64,000 nucleotides of DNA from JALHNI01 sp965229305 (GCA_965229305.1 CBDDIZ010000042.1:496001-560000), one strand, 5' to 3'; positions 18,119 through 27,817 are shown, counted from the first letter of the stretch. Made by a program: numbers and translations. Notes: generated by a model from the sequence alone, not told the origin.

Positions 18119-18532
18119 TTAACCCCGCGTGCGAATCAGGCTGCCCGCCTCCACCGATTGCTGATAAAGATAGCTGTAAGCCGACAGGCTCGTCAGGCCG
18201 GCAAACGTCTCGTTCGCCGCGCCAGTCGCCCCGCCGCCTTCCGCCAAGCTGGCCAGCAGCTTGCTGAGATCGGCCATCTCCGCGTCGCTCAAGTTTCCCT
18301 TCACCGACACCCGCAACTCCGCCGCCGCCGAAGCCGCCTCCTTCGTCGAGTTCGCTCGCGAGCTCGACCGGTATTGCTGCTGCGCCGCCAGCGAGATAGT
18401 GATGCGGTCGCCCTCGGCCGTCGTCACGCTCAAGTCCGTCCGGCTCTTACTCTGATAGCCTCGCATCGCCGTGGCGCGCTGACCCCAGTCTCCGCCGCCG
18501 GCGCCGCGCAGTTGCACACTTCCGCAGGACAT
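18119..18532 (-). CDS. Hypothetical protein
   Basis: Predicted 137 residues from an ATG at 18532 with GAGAGG seven bases upstream; an earlier in-frame start at 18547 lacks such a site. It has no signal peptide or membrane segment. The sequence is alanine- and serine-rich, with a basic first third (ATAMRGYQSKSRTDLSV), a beta-like TTAEGDRITISLAAQQQYR and a helical SDAEMADLSKLLASLAEGG. No family is recognised. It lies 25 bases from both neighbours on the same strand, in a run with the VWA gene upstream. Confidence 0.6.
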   Translation of the reverse strand: MSCGSVQLRGAGGGDWGQRATAMRGYQSKSRTDLSVTTAEGDRITISLAAQQQYRSSSRANSTKEAASAAAELRVSVKGNLSDAEMADLSKLLASLAEGGGATGAANETFAGLTSLSAYSYLYQQSVEAGSLIRTRG

Positions 18533-18557
18533 AGGTACCTCTCGCAACGCTTATCGG

Positions 18558-19505
18558 TCAGTTCGGCCGTGAGTAGTAACCGGTCTTGTGCCGCGCCCGC
18601 AGACCCTCGCGCTTGCATCGGATCCGGATCTTGCGGAACGTCCCATCCGCCTCGCCCTGCGTGCTCGTGTAAGCCAGATCGTACGAACTCCGCAGCATCT
18701 CCGCGATTCGCGCAAACGCCTGGCGTAGGTTCTTCTCCTGCTCCGCATCGAACTCGAGCCCGCCCGTCTCCGCCGCCAGCCGCTGCATCACCGAACGCCC
18801 GTACTTATTGCGCGCCGTCCACTGACCCTTGCGCAGATCCGTATAGCGCAGCGCAAACACCGTTGTCGAGTACTCTTGCGCCGTCTCAATCGCGTCCAGC
18901 AAATTGCGCGCGCTCGAATTGTCCTCGCCATCGGAGAACACCAACAGTGCCCGCCGCCCCTCCAGGTCCTTCAACGCCTTCGCTGCCTCCACGATCCCGT
19001 CGTAGAACGACGACGAGTTCTCCCGCAACTCCGGCGGCCCCAACTTCGGATACGAGGACTTCTGCTTCGCCTTCTGAAACTCCTTCAGCGCGTCATCCAA
19101 TCGATCCGGCTGCGCGTCCACCGGCGACACTTCGTAGACATTGCGCCCGAAGCACACCAGCATCGCCCGATCCTTGGGTCGCAGCACCGTCTTCAGAAAG
19201 TCGTGCAGATCCCGCCGATGCTCCTTCAGGAAGTCCTCCTGCGAGCCCGAGACGTCCGCCACCACCCCAATCGTCAACGGCGAGTCCACCGCCCGCGAAA
19301 AGAACCGGATCTTCTGCGGCGCTCCGTCTTCAAAGACTTCAAAGTCGTCGGCTCCCAACGTCGTCACCAATTGCCCCGCCGCGTTGGTGACCGAAAATGG
19401 GACGTTCACCAGATTCACGGCCACGCGGATCGGCGTGGGCTCCTGCGCTGGTTCCTGGGCAAATGCCGCGCCGAGTCCGGCAAAAACAAAGTCGCGTCGC
19501 TGCAT
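18558..19505 (-). CDS. Secreted VWA-domain protein, acidobacterial VWFA type
   Basis: Predicted 315 residues. The ATG at 19505 begins an export signal (MQRRDFVFAGLGAAFAQ) and has AGAGAG just upstream. A short beta domain (VNLVNVPFSVTNAAGQLVTT) precedes the von Willebrand A domain. Its metal site is intact: DVSGS at residues 84-88, with later threonine/aspartate elements and LLVFSDGEDNSS. The layout matches the acidobacterial VWFA-related family (TIGR03436), whose members are numerous and mostly uncharacterised; they probably mediate extracytoplasmic protein contacts. It is divergent from the ADOP permease, 92 bases away. Confidence 0.85.
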   Translation of the reverse strand: MQRRDFVFAGLGAAFAQEPAQEPTPIRVAVNLVNVPFSVTNAAGQLVTTLGADDFEVFEDGAPQKIRFFSRAVDSPLTIGVVADVSGSQEDFLKEHRRDLHDFLKTVLRPKDRAMLVCFGRNVYEVSPVDAQPDRLDDALKEFQKAKQKSSYPKLGPPELRENSSSFYDGIVEAAKALKDLEGRRALLVFSDGEDNSSARNLLDAIETAQEYSTTVFALRYTDLRKGQWTARNKYGRSVMQRLAAETGGLEFDAEQEKNLRQAFARIAEMLRSSYDLAYTSTQGEADGTFRKIRIRCKREGLRARHKTGYYSRPN

Positions 19506-19597
19506 CTCTCTGATTACGCACCAGCCTCCTCGTCGATGGCAATTTGCCCGCACAAAAATAACGAACCGCTGCGTCCGCTCGTGCGTTCCCCTTACTG

Positions 19598-22051
19598 ATG
19601 CTGTCTTCCCTCCTCCGCGACCTTCGTCAGGCCGTGCGCGCTAACCTCCGCGATCGCGGCTTTGCCGCTACCGTCGTCGTTACCTTGCTGGTCTGCATCG
19701 CGGCTAACGCCCTCACCTTCGCCGTCGTCAACTCCGTCCTCCTGCGACCTCTTCCGGTGCCCGAGGCGAACGACATCGTCCTTCTGTCGAACCGCTATCC
19801 GAAAGCCGGCGTCACCCAGTCCGACGACAGCGGCGCCGCCGATCTGCCGGACCGTCAGCGAGCCGTCACGGCTCTCTCCCCTCAGGCTCTCTTCCGCAAT
19901 CGCAACCAGACCATCGACGTCCACGGTACGCCGGAGCAAGTCCGCGGCCTCGGCGTCACGGCGTCTTTCTTCGAGCTCATCAAAACGCCGGTCGCCCTCG
20001 GTCGGGCCTTCGTCGCCGCCGAAGGCGAGCGCGGTAACGACCGCAAGGTAATCCTCAGCCATGGCCTGTGGCAACAGCTCTACGGCGGTCAGCGCACCGC
20101 CATCGGCCAGCAATTGCGCATGGGAGGCACCTCTTACGAAGTCGTCGGTGTCATGCCCGCGGGCTTCAATTTCATCGACCCCGAAGTGCGCCTCTGGACG
20201 CCTCTCTCCTTCAACGACGAGGAGAAGCGCCAGCGCCATTCGAACAACTACCACCACATCGGACGCTTGAAGCCGGGCTATACGCTCGCCCAAGCCCAGT
20301 CGCAGGTGGACGCCTTGAACCGTGCCAACCTCGACCGCGAGCCGGCCATGAAGCCGGTCCTCCTGAACGCCGGCTTCTACACCGCCGTCGAACCGCTGCA
20401 ACGCATGCTCGTGCGCGACATTGAAAACGTCCTGTATCTGCTGTGGGGCGCCGCCCTTCTGGTGCTGTTCATCGGCGCGCTGAACGTTGCGAATCTGGCG
20501 CTGGCCCGCGTGGCGGCCCGCCGCCGCGAAGTCGCCACGCGGCAGGCGCTCGGCGCCTCACGCTGGCAACTCACGCGCCAATCGGTTCTGGAAAGCGTGC
20601 TGGTCACCGGCACCGGCGGACTCCTCGGCGTGGCTTTGGCCTACGCCGCGCTTCCGACCCTCGCGGCGATGGGCTTTGACCGTTTCCCACGCGCGGGCGA
20701 AGTCCGCATCGATGCCGTCGTCGCCCTCACGTCTTTCTTCCTCGCCGTCCTCGTCGGCGTCCTGATGGGCCTGTTGCCCGTCGCTGGCCTCTTCCGCGCC
20801 AGCCTCAGTGACTCGCTCCGCGAAGGCAGCCGCGGCGGCACCACCGGCACCGGCACCCGCCGCCTGCGCCAAACCTTGGTCGCCGCTGAAGTCGGCTTCG
20901 CCTTCGTGCTCCTGGTGGGCGCGGGCCTGCTGCTCTCGAGCTTCCGCAACCTGCTCGACGTCAACCCCGGCTATTCCACCGAAGGCGTCCTCACCGCTTC
21001 GCTCAGCGTTCCCCAGGCGCGCTATCCGCAGGACTCCCAAGTGCGCGCTCTCATGGATCGCCTGCTCAGCGCCGTCCGGCAGCAGCCCGGCGTCGTCGCC
21101 GCCGGCGCCACCAACATCATCCCGCTCGGCGGCAGCTTCAACGATGGCGTGCTGCTCGCCGAAGGCTACGTGATGAAGCCGGGTGAGTCCGTCATCTCGC
21201 CGCACAACATGCGCATCACCCCCGGCTACTTCCAGTCCCTGAGCATCGGCCTGGTGGGCGGCCGCGACTTTGACGAACGCGACCGCGAAACCTCCGAGCC
21301 CGTCGTCATCGTCGACGAACAACTCGCCCAGCGCTTCTGGCCCGGGCGCAATCCCGTCGGCCTCCGCGTCTATAGCCCCGACAGCGCCGCGCAACTCTCG
21401 CCCACCAAGGACACCCGCTTCTACCGTGTCGTCGGCGTCGTCAAGTCGATCCGCCTGCAGGATCTCGCCAGCCGAACCCCCAACGGCATTTACTACTTTC
21501 CTTACGCCCAGCAAATCTCGCGCAGCTATACGCTCACGGTGAAGACCCAGGCCGGCGACCTCACCCGCGCCCTCCGCGCCGAAGTCCAGCGCCTCGATCC
21601 GCAACTCGCTCTCTTTGACGTCCGCCCCATGACCCGGCTCACTGATCTCTCGCTCGCTTCGCGCCGCACCTCCATGAACCTAGCTCTCGCCTTTGGCACG
21701 CTCGCCTTGTTCCTCTCCGGCATCGGGATCTATGGAGTTCTCGCCTATCTGGTGACCCAACGCCGCCGCGAGATCGGCATCCGCTTGGCCCTCGGCAGTA
21801 GCTCCGCGGGCGTCGTCCGGCTGGTGCTCCGCGAAGGACTCGTCCTCGCGGCCGCGGGGCTGGCCGTCGGCCTGCTCGGCTCCATCGCCATGCAGCGCGC
21901 CGTCGCCAACGAGATCTACGGCATCCAGCCGCTCGATCCCACCGTGCTCTCCGCCGTCATCCTCACGCTCACCGCCATCAGCCTTGCCGCCAGTCTGCTG
22001 CCCGCGCGGCGGGCCCTGCAAGTGGATCCGGCCTCCGTCCTCTCCGAGTAA
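19598..22051 (+). CDS. ADOP-type ABC transporter permease (MacB/FtsX-like)
   Basis: Predicted 817 residues. The first membrane helix (ATVVVTLLVCIAANALTFAV) is followed by a periplasmic MacB-PCD domain (VHGTPEQVRGLGVTASFF, VVGVMPAGFNF). A three-helix FtsX block begins near residue 280 (LYLLWGAALLVLFIGALNVA, RRREVATRQALGASR). A second periplasmic domain and a second FtsX block (RRREIGIRLALGSSSAGVV) complete the duplication. This is the architecture of the acidobacterial duplicated orphan permease family, which lacks an adjacent ATPase, and none is seen here. Such proteins may work with a distant MacB-like ATPase in export or as mechanotransmitters; the cargo is unknown. Confidence 0.88.
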   Translation: MLSSLLRDLRQAVRANLRDRGFAATVVVTLLVCIAANALTFAVVNSVLLRPLPVPEANDIVLLSNRYPKAGVTQSDDSGAADLPDRQRAVTALSPQALFRNRNQTIDVHGTPEQVRGLGVTASFFELIKTPVALGRAFVAAEGERGNDRKVILSHGLWQQLYGGQRTAIGQQLRMGGTSYEVVGVMPAGFNFIDPEVRLWTPLSFNDEEKRQRHSNNYHHIGRLKPGYTLAQAQSQVDALNRANLDREPAMKPVLLNAGFYTAVEPLQRMLVRDIENVLYLLWGAALLVLFIGALNVANLALARVAARRREVATRQALGASRWQLTRQSVLESVLVTGTGGLLGVALAYAALPTLAAMGFDRFPRAGEVRIDAVVALTSFFLAVLVGVLMGLLPVAGLFRASLSDSLREGSRGGTTGTGTRRLRQTLVAAEVGFAFVLLVGAGLLLSSFRNLLDVNPGYSTEGVLTASLSVPQARYPQDSQVRALMDRLLSAVRQQPGVVAAGATNIIPLGGSFNDGVLLAEGYVMKPGESVISPHNMRITPGYFQSLSIGLVGGRDFDERDRETSEPVVIVDEQLAQRFWPGRNPVGLRVYSPDSAAQLSPTKDTRFYRVVGVVKSIRLQDLASRTPNGIYYFPYAQQISRSYTLTVKTQAGDLTRALRAEVQRLDPQLALFDVRPMTRLTDLSLASRRTSMNLALAFGTLALFLSGIGIYGVLAYLVTQRRREIGIRLALGSSSAGVVRLVLREGLVLAAAGLAVGLLGSIAMQRAVANEIYGIQPLDPTVLSAVILTLTAISLAASLLPARRALQVDPASVLSE

Positions 22052-22327
22052 CTGCTACGCTCAGCGAAAGCGCCATGGACTTCCCGTCTCTTCCTCGCCA
22101 CGCGTACTTTTCGTGCCCAATACGGCACCGCCGGACCGGTCCTCATCTGGCTGAATGTCTCGAGCAAAGCCGAAGTCGACGAACTTTACGCCCAATGGCA
22201 GTCCACGCAGGCGGACCTCTTGAGCGAGCCGACGGACCAGCCCTGGCTCCTGCGCGAGTTCACCGCTGCCGACCCCGACGGCAACCGCCTCCTCGTCTTC
22301 TACGACTTTCACCCCGACCTAGGCTGA
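22052..22327 (+). pseudogene. VOC/glyoxalase-family remnant lacking its N-terminus
   Basis: Directly after the permease stop, one frame stays open for 91 codons and ends TGA at 22327. It reads GPVLIWLNVSSKAEVDELYA, then PWLLREFTAADPDGNRLLVF and YDF, the characteristic C-terminal half of vicinal-oxygen-chelate proteins. No ATG, GTG or TTG occurs in this frame before the conserved part, and the first beta-alpha-beta module is missing. A start in the other frame at 22075 gives unrelated sequence. The clean codon use suggests recent decay or a frameshift. Its end overlaps the convergent efflux pump gene by 19 bases. Confidence 0.6.
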
Positions 22328-25300
22328 TGATCCTTCGGCGCCGTCGCCTTGTAGAACACCGGCAGCAGAAACAGCGTCAGCACCGTCGCCGAGATCAGGC
22401 CACCCACCACCACCGTCGCCAGTGGACGCTGCACCTCGGACCCTGGCGCCGACGACAGCGTCATCGGCAGAAAGCCCATCACCGCTACCACCGCTGTGCT
22501 CAGCACCGGCCGCAACCGTTCCACCGCGCCTTCGATCACCGCTTCGCGCAGCCCGAGGCCTGTCTTGCGCAGATGGTTCATCGTCGACACCATCACGACG
22601 CCGTTCAACACCGCGACGCCGAACAGCGCGATAAAGCCCACCGCGGCCGACAGGTTCAGATTGATGCCCCGCGCCCACAGCAGGGCAATCCCGCCGATCG
22701 TCGCAAACGGCACCGCGCACAGAATCAGCAGTGCCTGCCGCACGTTCTGGAACGTCGCATACAGCAGCGACACAATCAGCAAAATCGAAAGCGGCAGCAC
22801 AATGGCCAGGCGTTCGGTGGCGCGCTTTTGATTCTCGAACTGCCCGCCCCAATCGATCGAATAACCGGTAGGCAGCTTCACCGCCTTGGCGATCGCCATC
22901 TGCGCATCCGCCACCACGCTCCCCAGGTCGCGCCCCCGCACGTTAAACTGCACCACCAGGCGCTTCTGGCCGTCTTCGCGCTGAATGATCTCCGGCCCTG
23001 GATGGCGCGTAATCGTCGCGATCTGTTCCAGGCGCACCTGCTCGCCGCCCGGCGCCCGCAGCACCAGGCCGCTCATCCGCTCAATGTCCGCGCGGAAGCT
23101 GGTCGGAAAGCGCACAATCAGCGGATAGCGCCGCTCGCGCTCCACAAACTCCGACACATTCACGCCCCCGGTCAGCGAGTCGAACGCCGTGCTCAGGTCC
23201 GTGATGCTCATCCCGTAGCGGGCGAGCGCGTCACGCTTCGGCTCCACGCGGAACTCGCCCACCGCGGTGCCCGCATCCATCTGCAGGTCGGTGACGCCGG
23301 CCACCGGCTGCACCACCGCTTTCACCTTGTCCGCCAACGACACCAGCGTCGCCGCATCGTCGCCAAACACCTTGATCGCCACATCGGACTTCACGCCCGA
23401 TACCGTTTCATCCAGCCGCATCGCCATCGGCATCGTGAAGCTGTACTGCAATCCCGGCACCTGCACAATCGCCCGATTCATTCGCTCGATCAGCGCTTCC
23501 TTCTCCTCGCGGCTCATCCAACGCACCTCGGGCTTCAGCACCAGGTAGGAGTCGCTTTCGAACACGCCCATCGCTTCGGTGGCGACATCCGGCCGGCCCA
23601 CTTTCGTCACCACGTGGTCCACTTCCGGAAATGTCTTGACGATCTTTTGCAACTGCCGCGTGGCCGCGACGCTCGTCTCGAGATTGATGCCCGGCAAAGC
23701 CCGCGTCTGAATCAGGATCTCGCCTTCGTCGAGCTTGGGCATGAACTCGGTGCCCATAAACGGCACGCTGCCCAGTGCCACCGTGAGTAGTAACAATGCG
23801 GCCGCCACGGCCGCGTAAGGCCGCTCCAGCAGTCCCGTGATCGCCCGGCGATAGCGCGCCGTCAGCCATTCATACCAGCGGAAGGTCGTCTCCTTCACTT
23901 CGCCGCGCAACAGATAGCTCGCCGCCACCGGCACCGCCGTCAGCGCCAGAATCAAGGACCCGAACAACGCCGCGCACACGGAAATCGCCATCGGCCGGAA
24001 CATGCGCCCTTCGAGATCTTCGAGGAAGAACACCGGCAGATACACGGCCATGATGATCAGCACGCCGAACAGAATCGGCCGGGCCATCTCGTGCGCCGCT
24101 TCGCGCAACGCCTCGGGCTCGCCCGTCCGATGATGCAGCCGCCGCAGCGCATTCTCAATCATCACCACGCCGCCGTCGGCCATCATGCCGAAATCGATCG
24201 CCCCCAGGCTCATCAGGTTCGCACTCACACCGAACCAGGCCATGCCCACCAGGCCGAACAGCATGGAGAAGGGAATCACCGCCGCCACCACGATCGCCGC
24301 GCGTAGATTGCCCAGGAACAACAGCAGCACCGCGATTACCAGCAGACCGCCTTCCAGCAGATTCCGCTTCACCGTGGAGAACGTCATGTCGATCACTTCG
24401 CCCTGGTCGTAGAACGACGACACGCGCGTGCCTTCCGGCAGTTGCTGCTTCGCCAGATTCGCCTTGATGCGCGTGATCACCTCGCGCGAGTTCTGGCCCT
24501 TCAGCATGATCGGCATGCCCACCACGGTCTCCACGCCGTCGCGCAGCACTGCGCCCTGCCGCGGCTTGCCCTCGGCCACCACGTGACCCACATCGCGCAG
24601 CAACACCGGCACGCCCATATGTTCGCTCAGCACCACGCGATCCACATCTTCGAGCGACGTGAACCGTCCCACGCCCAGCACGTTGAACTGCTCTTCGTGC
24701 TGATTCACAAAGCCGCCGCCGAAGTTCGCATTGTTCGCCGCCAGCCGGTCGGTCACCTCGCGCACTGTCAGGCCGTAACGCAACAGCGCCGCTGGGTCGA
24801 TCTCCACCGCGATCTGCCGCGTCTCACCGCCCCAGCTATTCACTTCGCCCACTCCGGGCACTGCCCGCAGCCGCGGCCGGATCACCCAGTCCTGCAGCGA
24901 CTTCCGGTCCAGCAGGCTCATCCGCGGATTGTCCACCGTGTACTGATACAGCTCGCCAAACGCCGTCGCCACCGGGCCCAGCACTGGCTCCAGGCCCGCC
25001 GGCAACCGTCCCCGCACTTCGCGCAGCCGCTCATTCACCAACTGCCGGGCAAAGTACATCTCCACCGAATCATCGAAAACCACCGTCACCACCGACAAGC
25101 CCAACTTGGAGATCGAACGCAGCTGCGTCATCTTCGGCACGCCCATCAGCGCCGTCTCAATCGGATACGTCACCTGGCTTTCCACTTCCGTTGGCGATAG
25201 CGGACCCGCCTCGGTAATCACCGTCACCTGATTGTTCGTCAGGTCCGGAAAGGCGTCAATCGGCAGCGACAGCGCCACCGTCAGTCCATAGATCGTAAAG

Positions 25301-25365
25301 CCCACCAGCGCGGCCATCACCACCCAGCGCTGCCGGAAACAAGCGTCGATCAGTCCGTGGAGCAC
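22309..25365 (-). CDS. Heavy-metal efflux RND pump, CzcA/CusA type
   Basis: Predicted 1018-residue inner-membrane pump from a GTG abutting the TAA of the adaptor gene (TAAGTG), with AAAGGG upstream. The N-terminal helix and LPIDAFPDLTNNQV are typical of the HME-RND subgroup. The transmembrane-4 motif DFGMMADGGVVMIEN is at residues 391-405, with D391, D397 and E404 spaced like the proton-relay and cation residues of CzcA. Porter-domain signatures such as TYPIETALMGVP and LPGINLETSVA are present. It exports divalent or monovalent metal ions across the envelope with the two upstream genes. Which metal (Co/Zn/Cd or Cu/Ag) cannot be settled by eye. Confidence 0.93.
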   Translation of the reverse strand: MLHGLIDACFRQRWVVMAALVGFTIYGLTVALSLPIDAFPDLTNNQVTVITEAGPLSPTEVESQVTYPIETALMGVPKMTQLRSISKLGLSVVTVVFDDSVEMYFARQLVNERLREVRGRLPAGLEPVLGPVATAFGELYQYTVDNPRMSLLDRKSLQDWVIRPRLRAVPGVGEVNSWGGETRQIAVEIDPAALLRYGLTVREVTDRLAANNANFGGGFVNQHEEQFNVLGVGRFTSLEDVDRVVLSEHMGVPVLLRDVGHVVAEGKPRQGAVLRDGVETVVGMPIMLKGQNSREVITRIKANLAKQQLPEGTRVSSFYDQGEVIDMTFSTVKRNLLEGGLLVIAVLLLFLGNLRAAIVVAAVIPFSMLFGLVGMAWFGVSANLMSLGAIDFGMMADGGVVMIENALRRLHHRTGEPEALREAAHEMARPILFGVLIIMAVYLPVFFLEDLEGRMFRPMAISVCAALFGSLILALTAVPVAASYLLRGEVKETTFRWYEWLTARYRRAITGLLERPYAAVAAALLLLTVALGSVPFMGTEFMPKLDEGEILIQTRALPGINLETSVAATRQLQKIVKTFPEVDHVVTKVGRPDVATEAMGVFESDSYLVLKPEVRWMSREEKEALIERMNRAIVQVPGLQYSFTMPMAMRLDETVSGVKSDVAIKVFGDDAATLVSLADKVKAVVQPVAGVTDLQMDAGTAVGEFRVEPKRDALARYGMSITDLSTAFDSLTGGVNVSEFVERERRYPLIVRFPTSFRADIERMSGLVLRAPGGEQVRLEQIATITRHPGPEIIQREDGQKRLVVQFNVRGRDLGSVVADAQMAIAKAVKLPTGYSIDWGGQFENQKRATERLAIVLPLSILLIVSLLYATFQNVRQALLILCAVPFATIGGIALLWARGINLNLSAAVGFIALFGVAVLNGVVMVSTMNHLRKTGLGLREAVIEGAVERLRPVLSTAVVAVMGFLPMTLSSAPGSEVQRPLATVVVGGLISATVLTLFLLPVFYKATAPKDHQPRSG

Positions 25366-26553
25366 TTACTCGGCCCTTTGCAATTGCTGACTCTTGATCA
25401 GGTAGCTACCCTGCGTCGCCACGCGCTCGCCTGCTTGCAGTCCGCTCGACACCACCGCCATGCCCGCGCTCATCGTAACGTCCACCGGCCGCGCCGTGAA
25501 CTTCCCCGGCTGCTCTTCCACGAACACCACGTTCTTGCCGTCCATCACCTGCACCGCCGCCGCCGGCACCACCAGCGCCCGCGCCGCGGGCGACTCCAGC
25601 TTCACCGTCGCGTACATCTCCGGCTTCAGTGCCCCGCGCGCCTGCAACTCCACCACCACTTTCAACGTCCGCGTCGCCGCGTCCAACGACTCGCCCAGAC
25701 GCCGGATCCGCCCCGGAAACAATCGCCCCGGATACGCCCGCACTTCCACGCTCACCGGCAAGCCCACCTTCAATCGCGGCAGCGCCGATTCCGGAAAGCT
25801 CGCAATCAGCCACAGGCTCTCCGGATCCGCCAGCACAAATGCCGGCTGCCCCAGCGTCACCACCGAACCCACCGTCACTTCGCGTTTCACCACCGTCGCC
25901 GCGTGTGGCGCGCGAATCGGCACCAGCTCCAACTCCTGCCCTTCTTCCTCATGCGGACCCTCATGCTTGTGATCCACGTCCACCGGAATCTCCAGCACGT
26001 CCGTCAAATGATGCGTCTCGCGATCGACGTTCGCCTGCGCCTTCTGCACTTCCTGCTCGGCCATCGCGACGTCGCTCGCGGCCTGTTCCAACTGCATCAA
26101 CGGAGCGGATTTCGCCTCATACAGCCGCTTCAAGCGATCCCGGGTGCGCTTCAGTTGCTCCAGATTCGCCTGCGCCCGCCGCCGGTCCGCCAGCGCCTCC
26201 AGCAGATTCGCCTGCGTCTCGTGGACATCGTGCGCATGGAAGCGCGCGAGCACTTGCCCTTCCTTCACCCGATCGCCCACCTGCACCATCACCTGCCGCA
26301 CTTTGCCGGTGGCTACCACGCCCACGTTCCAAGTCCGCTCATCGTTCCACGTGGTCTGTCCTGGCGCCTCGAGCGTGAGATCGCGCGTCTCTTCGCGCGC
26401 CTCCACCACTTCGATCTGCGCATTGCGCCGTGCCTCCGGCGAGAGCTCCACCGCCGCCGCGGCCGGTTCGCCCTTGGTTTCGGCCGTTTCCGGCGCGGGC
26501 TTCGTTCCGCAGGAAACCAACAACATCAGAGGAATCCAACCTGCCCTACGCAC
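25366..26553 (-). CDS. Metal efflux periplasmic adaptor lipoprotein, CzcB/CusB type
   Basis: Predicted 395 residues. The GTG at 26553 shares one base with the TAG of the TolC-like gene, with a G-run about ten bases upstream. A lipoprotein signal ends in LLVSC (Cys15). A biotinyl-lipoyl hairpin follows (GKVRQVMVQVGDRVKEGQVL), then a coiled-coil hairpin (about 112-180) and beta-barrel and membrane-proximal domains. An insertion at about 191-207 (VDVDHKHEGPHEEEG) has three histidines and several acids and looks like a metal-binding loop. The protein bridges the inner-membrane pump and the outer-membrane channel. Assignment is strong from domain order and operon position. Confidence 0.9.
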   Translation of the reverse strand: MRRAGWIPLMLLVSCGTKPAPETAETKGEPAAAAVELSPEARRNAQIEVVEAREETRDLTLEAPGQTTWNDERTWNVGVVATGKVRQVMVQVGDRVKEGQVLARFHAHDVHETQANLLEALADRRRAQANLEQLKRTRDRLKRLYEAKSAPLMQLEQAASDVAMAEQEVQKAQANVDRETHHLTDVLEIPVDVDHKHEGPHEEEGQELELVPIRAPHAATVVKREVTVGSVVTLGQPAFVLADPESLWLIASFPESALPRLKVGLPVSVEVRAYPGRLFPGRIRRLGESLDAATRTLKVVVELQARGALKPEMYATVKLESPAARALVVPAAAVQVMDGKNVVFVEEQPGKFTARPVDVTMSAGMAVVSSGLQAGERVATQGSYLIKSQQLQRAE

Positions 26554-27776
26554 TACGGCATCACCCCCATCACAGTTTCCAGATGCGCTCGCGCCTGCCG
26601 CCAGCCGGCCCACGCTTCGATAAAGAGCCGCTCGGCCTCCAACTGCTGCCGCTGCGCATCCAGCAGCCGCAGAATGTCGGTTCCGCCCAGGCGATAGGCG
26701 GCTTCGGCCACGCGCGCATTCTCTCGCGCCCGCTCCACCAACGGCTGCGCCGATTGATACAACTGCGTCTCCCGCAGTGTCAGTTCGCGCCGCACGCCTT
26801 CGTACTCGGCCGCGATCAAGGCTTCGGTCGCGCGGATCGCGCTCAGCGCCGCCCGCTCCTCGGCCACCGCGCTTTCGATGTTGCCCGTATTCCGGTTGAA
26901 CACCGGCAACGGCACCTGCACGCCCACCACCATCGTGTCGAAGCCGCTCGCGCGCTTATACCCGAACACGCCGTCCACGTTCGGCTTGGCGAGCGCCTGC
27001 TGCAGCTTCAACTGCACCCCCGTTAGCTCACTCAGCTTGCGCGCCAGCCGCATCTCCGGCCGCTGCCGGAACGCCTCTTCGTTGGCCGGCATCGCCATCG
27101 ACGAAGCCGTATCCTCCAACGCCTCGCTGAACTCGAGTGCCCGAAACTCGCGCCGCCCCATCTCCCGCTGCAGACGGATCGCCGCCTGCTCGGCGTCGAG
27201 CGTTGCCGCGTTGGCCGCCAGCGCTAACCGCGAATCTTCCAGTCGCACGCGAATTAAATCCGCTTCAGCAATCGCGCCTTCCCGGAACCGCGTTTCGTGA
27301 TACGTCACCATCTCGCGATAGTTCTCTCGCACCTGCGCGTAGAAAGTCACCAGCCGCGCGCCCGCGTTCGCCGCCCAGTACGCTTCGCGCACCCGCCCGG
27401 CGATCTGCCACGCCGTCATCTCGCGCTCCAACTCCACGCGCTCCCGCGCCACGCGACTCACGTCCACGCGCTTGTGCCGCTTGGCCGCTGTCTCAAACGT
27501 TTGTTGAAGATAGAAGAAGTGGTCCGAGTCTTCCCAGTACCGGTAAGTCGGCGTTCCCCACGCCCGCAAATTCTCACTCTGATACACAAATAACGGGTTC
27601 GGACGAAACCCGCTCTGGTGCACTTGCCCCGCGGCGGCATCGATCTTGGCCGACGCCACTTCCAGCATCGGATGACTGCCCAACGCCTCCCGCAAAGCGG
27701 CGGCCAGCGATATCGATTCTGCCTCGGCGGAGCCGGCGGCCCACAAAAACAGGCCCGTGGCGACCAGGATTCTCAC
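26553..27776 (-). CDS. Outer-membrane efflux channel, TolC/CzcC family
   Basis: Predicted 407 residues from a GTG at 27776, with a signal peptide (LVATGLFLWAAGSAEA). Two outer-membrane efflux repeats are visible: SLAAALREALGSHPMLEVAS to VRLEDSRLALAANAATLDAE, and RPEMRLARKLSEL to YRLGGTDILRLLDAQRQQLE. Long amphipathic helices and QVPLPVFNRNTGNI are typical of CzcC-like channels. It is the first gene of the efflux operon; its TAG overlaps the adaptor GTG by one base. Expression is probably driven from the short region to its right, where an inverted repeat lies at 27818-27843. Confidence 0.9.
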   Translation of the reverse strand: MRILVATGLFLWAAGSAEAESISLAAALREALGSHPMLEVASAKIDAAAGQVHQSGFRPNPLFVYQSENLRAWGTPTYRYWEDSDHFFYLQQTFETAAKRHKRVDVSRVARERVELEREMTAWQIAGRVREAYWAANAGARLVTFYAQVRENYREMVTYHETRFREGAIAEADLIRVRLEDSRLALAANAATLDAEQAAIRLQREMGRREFRALEFSEALEDTASSMAMPANEEAFRQRPEMRLARKLSELTGVQLKLQQALAKPNVDGVFGYKRASGFDTMVVGVQVPLPVFNRNTGNIESAVAEERAALSAIRATEALIAAEYEGVRRELTLRETQLYQSAQPLVERARENARVAEAAYRLGGTDILRLLDAQRQQLEAERLFIEAWAGWRQARAHLETVMGVMP

Positions 27777-27817
27777 TTCTTCGAGGCTAGCAGAGGGAAC
27801 CTTAAAAGTAACTTTAG

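Noticed and set aside
22075..23790. 571-residue open frame on the plus strand
   Set aside because: It is mostly the antisense of the CzcA-type pump, has an extreme His/Arg/Gln composition, and crosses the VOC remnant in the wrong frame.
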